DNA of 10,939 bases from NCBI GenBank assembly GCA_002791075.1, contig PFWI01000088.1, forward strand, positions 1 through 10,939, read 5' to 3'. This DNA comes from a bacterium (Candidatus Ratteibacteria) CG_4_9_14_3_um_filter_41_21 (GTDB lineage: Bacteria; Ratteibacteria; UBA8468). Below are positions 6,309-10,939 of the stretch, piece after piece. The number at the start of each line of letters is the position of its first letter. Positions within the stretch are counted from its first letter, which is position 1. Position numbers and translations under genes: made by a program. Under the pieces are notes generated by a model that was not told the DNA's origin, did no database searches, and was given only the letters and a program-made list of their open reading frames with translations.

Positions 6309-7400
6309 ATGGCAATGATTAATGAAGTAGATTTAAGGAATGGGATTATATCAGAGTTGAGACCTGGTGTAAGAAATCAAGTAACAACTGCTTGTGAATT
6401 AATGGAGAGGTTGTATTATGGTAGAGGGAAGAATGCACGAGGAAAAACAAGATACCGTAAAGGTTCGGATCTAAATGAAATGCTTTCTTATGGCAATAAA
6501 CGGTCTAAGGAGACAGACGGAAGAGAAGATGTGGTTGTGCCGCATTCTTTCAGTGCTGAAAAGCAAATGGTTGTTAAATATGGGTGGAGAGTTGGAGATA
6601 TTTTACTCCACGATGATGATTTGTCATCCAATAAGACGGGGCTTCAGATTTTTAATCTTATGGCTACGCGAATAAAAAATATGACAGAAGGAATGGCAGA
6701 AGATGTGGCTTTGGCTTTGTATGCAGGAAAGAGATTGAAAGGAGCTAATGGGGGAAGTGCAAAAGCATTTGATGGAATTAAGGAGGTTATCGGTAATGAT
6801 AATATATATGGTGGGATTGATAGGGTTGCATTCCCTTGGTTTCAATCAAAGGTAGTCGATTATGTTAAGCTTGCAGCCAGTCCTGCTGACTCATTAATAT
6901 CTTTGTTAAAGATAGATGCAATGCACGGACAAATTAAGTTAGGACGAAAAACTATGCCCACTTTGCAAATTACATCTCAGGAGTTGTGGCAAGAGATAGT
7001 AACTAGTGCAAGGAAAGAAAGAAGTGTTATAGAAAAAGATCCTTCGCTATCTATTGAGAGGGGGGTAGACAACATTGTCCTAAACGGTTCTCCTGTCATA
7101 GCGGATATTAACTGCCCTATGTATCCATCAACAGTGGCTGGTGATCCTGCTGGCACTATGCGGGGGGATTGGTATTACATTAATGAAGACACAATCCAGT
7201 TATTTGTAGACCCAGATTACGACTTTAAGGTCAGTGAATGGAAGGATGTTTATGGTACAAAAATTGGCGGTGCGGATAACGGCAAGACTGGTATTTCGGT
7301 GCATTCCAGGGCATTGTATGTTAAATTAGCAATGTGTTTGTATTGCAATGAACCCAGATCAAATGGAAAATATGTTGGTTTCACATTACCAACAGAATAA
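6309..7400 (+). CDS. Major capsid protein (HK97-fold)
   Basis: A 363-residue coat protein placed right after scaffold, with the strongest ribosome binding site of the window (AAGGAGG, 6296-6302, reading through the scaffold stop). Recognisable coat-type stretches are YGWRVGDILLHDDDL (91-105), AFDGIKEVIGND plus YGGIDRVAFPWFQ (153-179), the domain LNGSPVIADINCP (258-270) and DWYYINEDTIQLFVDPDYDF (287-306), and a C-terminal strand ALYVKLAMCLYCNEPRSNGK (335-354). These fit the P- and A-domain layout of HK97-fold coats. No N-terminal pro-domain with a cleavage site is obvious, which fits the separate scaffold gene and the absence of a protease. Several hundred copies per particle would be expected. 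Confidence 0.88.
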   Translation: MAMINEVDLRNGIISELRPGVRNQVTTACELMERLYYGRGKNARGKTRYRKGSDLNEMLSYGNKRSKETDGREDVVVPHSFSAEKQMVVKYGWRVGDILLHDDDLSSNKTGLQIFNLMATRIKNMTEGMAEDVALALYAGKRLKGANGGSAKAFDGIKEVIGNDNIYGGIDRVAFPWFQSKVVDYVKLAASPADSLISLLKIDAMHGQIKLGRKTMPTLQITSQELWQEIVTSARKERSVIEKDPSLSIERGVDNIVLNGSPVIADINCPMYPSTVAGDPAGTMRGDWYYINEDTIQLFVDPDYDFKVSEWKDVYGTKIGGADNGKTGISVHSRALYVKLAMCLYCNEPRSNGKYVGFTLPTE

Positions 7401-7414
7401 GGTTTTGAGGTGGG

Positions 7415-7439
7415 GGGGTATAATGTTCTATTATACCCC
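7415..7439 (+). promoter_or_regulatory. Perfect 10-bp hairpin after the capsid gene
   Basis: GGGGTATAAT (7415-7424) and ATTATACCCC (7430-7439) are perfect complements around a 5-base loop (GTTCT), and two further G-T pairs can extend the base. A run of seven G precedes it. There is no T-run downstream, so it is not a classical terminator. It more likely shields the 3' end of capsid mRNA or partly attenuates transcription, giving more coat than connector. It also buries an in-frame ATG (7423) of the next gene behind a purine-rich GAGGTGGGGGGG stretch. TATAAT within the stem has no matching -35 box that I can see. Confidence 0.75.
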
Positions 7440-7467
7440 TTGTAAGGCTAAGAAGGAGATTTTAAAG

Positions 7468-7995
7468 ATGAAGGAAATAGTTTTTGTTTACAATTATGGA
7501 GATGTTGATTTTATAGATGGTTTTAGGGAAGAGAAAATATGTATAAAATCAAAAAAACATATTCCTATGACATACAACATGGCAAGATATTTTATTGGAG
7601 ACTCCACTCCGAGAGGGACAATGGATGCGGCTTTCAGGCGTGGCGGTATAGCTCCTACACTAAAGGCATTTGAGAGTGAAGAAGAAATGGCAGAATATAT
7701 CAATAGAATACCTGGAAAAGATATTGTTTCTACTGATGAGCATGACATTCATAACCCTATTCCTTTGTCCCCCAAAGACAGTGTAGAGGTTATTAGTTTT
7801 GGTAAATTTGCAGGGCAAGCATGGGAAGATGTATTAACTCCAGAAAATTTTGATGTCAAATATTGGGCGGTGGTAGGTAGAACATCTAAAAGTATTCCTG
7901 ATAATAGAAAGGCACAAATCAATGTTCTCCTGAGACAGGCAAGGATGGAGAAAGATGGCGATAACAGTTCAGGAGATAGTAACTCGGATAAATAA
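7468..7995 (+). CDS. Hypothetical protein between coat and adaptors, 175 residues
   Basis: I do not recognise the family. I chose ATG 7468 because AAGGAG (7453-7458) lies at ideal distance. The longer in-frame starts at 7348 (inside the coat gene) and 7423 (inside the hairpin) look less likely. The N-terminus MKEIVFVYNYGDVDFIDGF suggests a beta-rich fold. MARYFIGDSTPRGTMDAAFRRGG lies in the middle, and the C-terminus (NSSGDSNSDK) is disordered. The position after coat and before the adaptors is typical of head-decoration or head-completion genes. The sequence also resembles small structural proteins that carry a binding site for a capsid or tail partner, but nothing diagnostic is visible. Its last 41 bases overlap the next gene. 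Confidence 0.7.
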   Translation: MKEIVFVYNYGDVDFIDGFREEKICIKSKKHIPMTYNMARYFIGDSTPRGTMDAAFRRGGIAPTLKAFESEEEMAEYINRIPGKDIVSTDEHDIHNPIPLSPKDSVEVISFGKFAGQAWEDVLTPENFDVKYWAVVGRTSKSIPDNRKAQINVLLRQARMEKDGDNSSGDSNSDK

Positions 7996-8554
7996 TCATT
8001 TTGACGATTCAAATAATGATGCTTATTCTTTGAATGTTAAAATTAACTGGATAAATGCAGCACAAAAAGATTTAGCCTATAGATTGCCTATAGAGTTTTT
8101 ACAGAAGATAGTAAAAACTGAGAAACAAGATACACAGGCATCTTATGGGGATATGGTTAGCTGGTTATACCCATTGCCTGTAGATTTTCTTAAAATGGTA
8201 GAGGTTCTATATCATAATATTGCATGTAAACTGATTAAACTGGGACAGCGGCAGATGATAGGGAGAAACATGGATTTAATGCCGTCAGAGATAGAACCAA
8301 TAGCATTAATTAGAGAGGGAAAGATTGAAATATTCCCTTCTCTAAATTCACAAACGGATGGATTAGAAATTATTTATATTGTTAATCCTATTACATTGAC
8401 TACTGTAACCGATGTAATTCAATTAGATAATTATGTGGAGTTGATTTTTAATTATGTTCTTTGTCAGGCATACGCAAAGGACAATCAGCCAGAAGCAGAT
8501 AAATATCTTAATTTATATATTGGATATATAGCAGAAATATTGGGGGTAAAATAA
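7955..8554 (+). CDS. Putative head-tail adaptor protein, paralogue 1
   Basis: A 199-residue protein with the layout of phage head-tail connector/adaptor proteins (SU10-type adaptors come closest from memory): an N-terminal helix pair MAITVQEIVTRINNHFDD (1-18), WINAAQKDLAYRLP (32-45), a central beta part with PLPVDFLKMVEVLYHN (73-88) and GKIEIFPSLN, and a C-terminal helical bundle (about 158-199). Adaptors form a ring under the portal that closes it and takes the tail. GGAG about seven bases before the ATG serves as ribosome binding site, within the end of the previous gene. The next two genes show the same plan, so this is the first of a tandem paralogous set. Family name is moderately uncertain; position is clear. 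Confidence 0.65.
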   Translation: MAITVQEIVTRINNHFDDSNNDAYSLNVKINWINAAQKDLAYRLPIEFLQKIVKTEKQDTQASYGDMVSWLYPLPVDFLKMVEVLYHNIACKLIKLGQRQMIGRNMDLMPSEIEPIALIREGKIEIFPSLNSQTDGLEIIYIVNPITLTTVTDVIQLDNYVELIFNYVLCQAYAKDNQPEADKYLNLYIGYIAEILGVK

Positions 8555-8555
8555 T

Positions 8556-9185
8556 ATGGGAATAACATTAACTAAAATATTGGCAGATGTTAGATCAAGG
8601 GTGAATGACGAACAAGGAATACTTACTAACACATTATTAATCCATTGGACGAATATTGCACAGGAAGTAATTTATATGCAATTATTGCCTGTTCTTGAGC
8701 CAAAGATGACAAAAACACAAATCAGGACAGTAACTTCTAATCCTTCCGTTTCTTCGCTTGTGCTACCTGATGACTGCAAACAATTAAGAAGAGTGGTTAT
8801 AAATGGCAAAAAGGCAAAGCAAAAAAACATTGATGAAATAGATTCTATGGTGGGGACTTTTGGTGCAGATGATAGTCAACCAGCGTATATGGAATGGTCT
8901 GGCTTGATTGAAATATTCCCTACTTCTCTTGTATTAACAAGTCTTAGATTTGATTATCTTAAGCAATTAACTGAATTAATTCTTAATACGAATGAAATAT
9001 CTGCATTACCAATACAATATCACGGTTTACTTGTGGATTATGTAGAAATGTTGGCATTGAGGAAACTGAATAGAATAGATTTATCGGGGGCAGCTGAGCA
9101 GACTCTATCAAAAATGTTTAATGATATTTTGAATGTTACTGCGGGACAAATAGCAAAGATAGACGCAGATAAGGAAAGGATGTAA
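8556..9185 (+). CDS. Putative head-tail adaptor protein, paralogue 2
   Basis: A 209-residue protein with the same order of elements as its upstream neighbour: MGITLTKILADVRSRVNDE at the N-terminus, IHWTNIAQEVIYMQLLPVLE (28-47), VLPDDCKQLRRVVINGKK, then LIEIFPTSL, where IEIFP is identical in paralogue 1, and a helical C-terminal part (YHGLLVDYVEMLALRKLN onward). The overall identity looks low, so the duplication is old or the copies have specialised. The ATG lies one base after the previous TAA, with a G-rich stretch (TGGGGGT) upstream, so re-initiation or coupling is likely. It would build a second ring or a tail-proximal layer of the connector. A tail-completion protein is the alternative. 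Confidence 0.62.
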   Translation: MGITLTKILADVRSRVNDEQGILTNTLLIHWTNIAQEVIYMQLLPVLEPKMTKTQIRTVTSNPSVSSLVLPDDCKQLRRVVINGKKAKQKNIDEIDSMVGTFGADDSQPAYMEWSGLIEIFPTSLVLTSLRFDYLKQLTELILNTNEISALPIQYHGLLVDYVEMLALRKLNRIDLSGAAEQTLSKMFNDILNVTAGQIAKIDADKERM

Positions 9186-9189
9186 TGTA

Positions 9190-9501
9190 ATGGCTTACAC
9201 TGCAAAAGAAATTATAGATGATGTATTGGGAAGAATTGATGATGAAGAGAATAAAATATCTCGCAAATGGTTACTTCATCTTCTAAATATGGCGTGTATA
9301 GAATATGCCAAAAGGACAAAAAGTTTTAGAAAAGAATATTCTCATGCTATTAACACTCTGTATAATGCGTTTGCATTGCCAGAGAATGTGCTGGAGATAA
9401 AGAATGTAAAGTATTCCGTGGATGGGGTAGATTGGCAACAATTATATCCTATGAATCTGAGCGAAAGGCAAAGATTTGAAAAAAAGATAATGGTGGCTTA
9501 A
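9190..9501 (+). CDS. Short adaptor-like protein, paralogue 3 (half length)
   Basis: A 103-residue protein that matches only the N-terminal half of the two previous products: MAYTAKEIIDDVLGRIDDEE, then WLLHLLNMACIEYAKRTK in place of WINAAQ/WTNIAQ, then ALPENVLEIKNVKYSVDG, equivalent to LPVDFLKMVEVLYHN. It then ends with NLSERQRFEKKIMVA and TAA, without the IEIFP strand and C-terminal helical bundle. Either it is a genuine short variant or its 3' half was lost when the downstream gene arrived. The start has an AAGGAAAGGA site (9171-9180) that overlaps the end of paralogue 2. No remaining C-terminal half was seen in other frames after 9501. Confidence 0.6.
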   Translation: MAYTAKEIIDDVLGRIDDEENKISRKWLLHLLNMACIEYAKRTKSFRKEYSHAINTLYNAFALPENVLEIKNVKYSVDGVDWQQLYPMNLSERQRFEKKIMVA

Positions 9502-9502
9502 T

Positions 9503-10939
9503 ATGAATATTGGGGATGAATATGGCGGAGGGAAGATATTTTATATTTCACCTGAGAAGACAATGGTTCTTATAGTTGCTCCTGTTGATGTTGGGGATGA
9601 GTCAAATTGTTATTGGGGAGTAGAAAATATTCGTGTTGGTGCGAATGATGAGGGAATTGGAGATGGAAAGTATAATACTGATTTAATTATTACCTCTCAA
9701 GTTAATACGGCAGCAGAGGCATGTAGGGCATATAATGGGGGAGGTTTTAACGATTGGTATTTACCATCAAAAACCGAATTATTCTTACTATATTCAAATA
9801 AAACATTGTATGGAATGGGAGATGATTTTTATTGGAGTTCCACGGAACATGATATTACTAACGCATGGTCTCTATCATGTAATGCTGTTGAGCTTATAGG
9901 GGCAATGCAATTGAGAGGCAAATGGAACGGAATGGGACGGAGACCTATTCGTCAAGTAATATTTCCACCTATTCCCCCTACTCTGTTATCTCCAGAAGAC
10001 AATGCAATCAATGTCCCGATTACTTCATTAGCAACTTGGTCTGCAGGTGAGAGTGTAACAGGATATATAATTCAGAAGGCATTAGATGTAAATTTTACGC
10101 TTGGTGTAACAACCAAACAAATGGGTAATTTTACAAGTAACCAGTTTAATGACCCTATTTTGGAGCATGATACATCGTATTGGTTGAGAGTAAAGGCGAT
10201 AAATGCTGTTGGTGAAAGTGATTGGTCGGTAACAAGAAGTTTTACGACAATTCAAGTAATTCCAAACATTCCCTTATTAAATACCCCTGAGGATGGGGCG
10301 GTAAATGTGTCTACACATACCTTGTTATCTTGGTTTGCTGCTAAAAGAGCAGATACTTATGATATTGAGATTAGCATTAATTCTGATTTTTCTAAGAAAA
10401 TGTTCTGGCAAAATTGTGTGGCTATTCAACGATATTTTATTTTGAAAAATAATACAACCTACTATTGGCGAGTGCTAGGAGTTAATATTGCAGGCATAGG
10501 AAGGTGGAGTATAGCAAGAAGTTTTACGACAATTCAAGCAATTCCAGACATTCCCTTATTAAATATCCCTAAGGATGGGGTGGTAAAGGTATCTTTAAGA
10601 CCGATACTTACTTGGAATGCAGTAAGTGGGGCAAGCTCTTATAGGCTACAGATGAGCCTTGTAGAGAATTTTGCAACACAAGTGATTAATGTTGCTGGGA
10701 TACCACCAATCACATACTTTTTTGTAAGAGGACCTTTGGCGAACAATACTGTTTACTATTGGCGGATATGTTCGGTAAATGCTGTTGGTGAAAGTGATTG
10801 GTCGGTAACAAGAAGTTTTACGACAAAACAAGCATGTCCAGGCATTCCTTCGCTTGTTTTTCCAGAAAATGGGGCGGTAAATGTGCCTTTAAGACCGACA
10901 CTTACTTGGAATGCGGCAAGTGGGGCAAGCTCTTATGGG
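9503..10939 (+). CDS. Lectin-like (DUF1566-type) plus FN3-repeat surface protein, 3' end missing
   Basis: The frame is open for 479 codons to the window edge. Residues 1-152 match the DUF1566/Lcl type of C-type-lectin-like fold: IGDEYGGGKIFYI at the start, IGDGKYNTD (52-60), AAEACRAYNGGGFNDWYLPSK (71-90), TELFLLYSNK, FYWSSTE (109-115), AWSL, and RRPIR (146-150). After FPPIPP come FN3-like repeats: about 155-249, 254-343, 348-441, and a fourth from 447 that is cut. Each complete repeat ends in RSFTT, spaced by 94 and 98 residues. It probably projects from the tail or capsid and binds host-surface sugars or proteins. Ribosome binding is weak (GGTGG, 9492-9496), and the ATG follows the previous TAA by one base, so re-initiation is likely. 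The unseen C-terminus could carry a particle-binding or enzymatic domain. Confidence 0.8.
   Translation, partial: MNIGDEYGGGKIFYISPEKTMVLIVAPVDVGDESNCYWGVENIRVGANDEGIGDGKYNTDLIITSQVNTAAEACRAYNGGGFNDWYLPSKTELFLLYSNKTLYGMGDDFYWSSTEHDITNAWSLSCNAVELIGAMQLRGKWNGMGRRPIRQVIFPPIPPTLLSPEDNAINVPITSLATWSAGESVTGYIIQKALDVNFTLGVTTKQMGNFTSNQFNDPILEHDTSYWLRVKAINAVGESDWSVTRSFTTIQVIPNIPLLNTPEDGAVNVSTHTLLSWFAAKRADTYDIEISINSDFSKKMFWQNCVAIQRYFILKNNTTYYWRVLGVNIAGIGRWSIARSFTTIQAIPDIPLLNIPKDGVVKVSLRPILTWNAVSGASSYRLQMSLVENFATQVINVAGIPPITYFFVRGPLANNTVYYWRICSVNAVGESDWSVTRSFTTKQACPGIPSLVFPENGAVNVPLRPTLTWNAASGASSYG
10200..10826 (+). repeat. In-frame DNA repeats inside the FN3 coding region
   Basis: A 51-bp sequence is identical at 10200-10250 and 10776-10826, 576 bp (192 codons) apart. 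It encodes the FN3 end piece NAVGESDWSVTRSFTT. A shorter identical part, 24 bp, is shared by 10233-10256 and 10515-10538 (94 codons apart). The start of repeat 3 (from 10593) and of repeat 4 (from 10887) are also nearly identical, 294 bp apart. The DNA identity exceeds what protein conservation needs, which indicates recent duplication or gene conversion among repeat units. Confidence 0.9.

Noticed and set aside
7415..7445. Rho-independent terminator after the coat gene
   Set aside because: The stem is strong but is followed by TTGTAAGG and not by a T-run, so efficient termination is not supported.
7348..7467. Longer start for the gene after the coat protein
   Set aside because: The extension lies in the coat gene and through the hairpin. 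AAGGAG sits at ideal distance only from ATG 7468.
1524..10831. Remaining minus-strand frames and short alternative + frames inside the genes (such as 883-1074 and 6475-6675)
   Set aside because: They lie wholly or mostly inside well-supported genes, lack ribosome binding sites, and look like composition shadows.

Overview
The window reads as the head-assembly (packaging, portal, capsid, connector) module of a tailed bacteriophage or prophage. All clear genes lie on the + strand, are packed tightly, and use Shine-Dalgarno sites of the AAGGAGG/GGAG kind, so the host is a bacterium. The DNA is AT-rich by eye. Every one of the twelve complete genes starts with ATG and stops with TAA, and no reassigned stop codon is needed. 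The host cannot be named from this sequence. The lectin-like domain plus FN3 architecture at the right end is scattered over many phyla.

Region 1-806 has no convincing gene. It holds an 8-codon mini-ORF behind a strong ribosome binding site, a near-consensus sigma-70 promoter (120-148), and then several strong potential RNA hairpins, including a 94-nt interrupted stem at 405-498. This is the least explained part of the window. It could be a structured non-coding RNA, a packaging (pac/cos) region next to the terminase genes, or a long untranslated leader.

Region 807-7400 is the packaging and procapsid block: putative small terminase (zinc-knuckle-like cysteines plus helix-turn-helix), large terminase with intact ATPase and nuclease motifs, a one-helix membrane protein, an FmdB-type zinc ribbon, the portal, an unknown 111-residue protein, a 104-bp repeat-bearing spacer, scaffold, and major capsid protein. 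The order terS-terL-portal-scaffold-coat with no protease gene, plus a P22-type portal, suggests a short-tailed (podovirus-like) phage. That is an inference.

Region 7401-10939 starts with a perfect 10-bp hairpin and a 175-residue unknown protein. Three tandem genes follow whose products share an N-terminal pattern and look like paralogous head-tail adaptors; the third is only half length. Two bases after it begins a large gene, cut off by the window edge, encoding an N-terminal DUF1566/C-type-lectin-like domain followed by at least four FN3-like repeats. The repeats share long identical DNA stretches. This is the likely host-surface-recognition or decoration protein and a candidate for a diversified receptor-binding domain.

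In order of action: TerS and TerL load DNA through the portal into a shell built by scaffold and coat, the adaptors close the portal vertex and attach the tail, and the lectin/FN3 protein likely touches the host surface.
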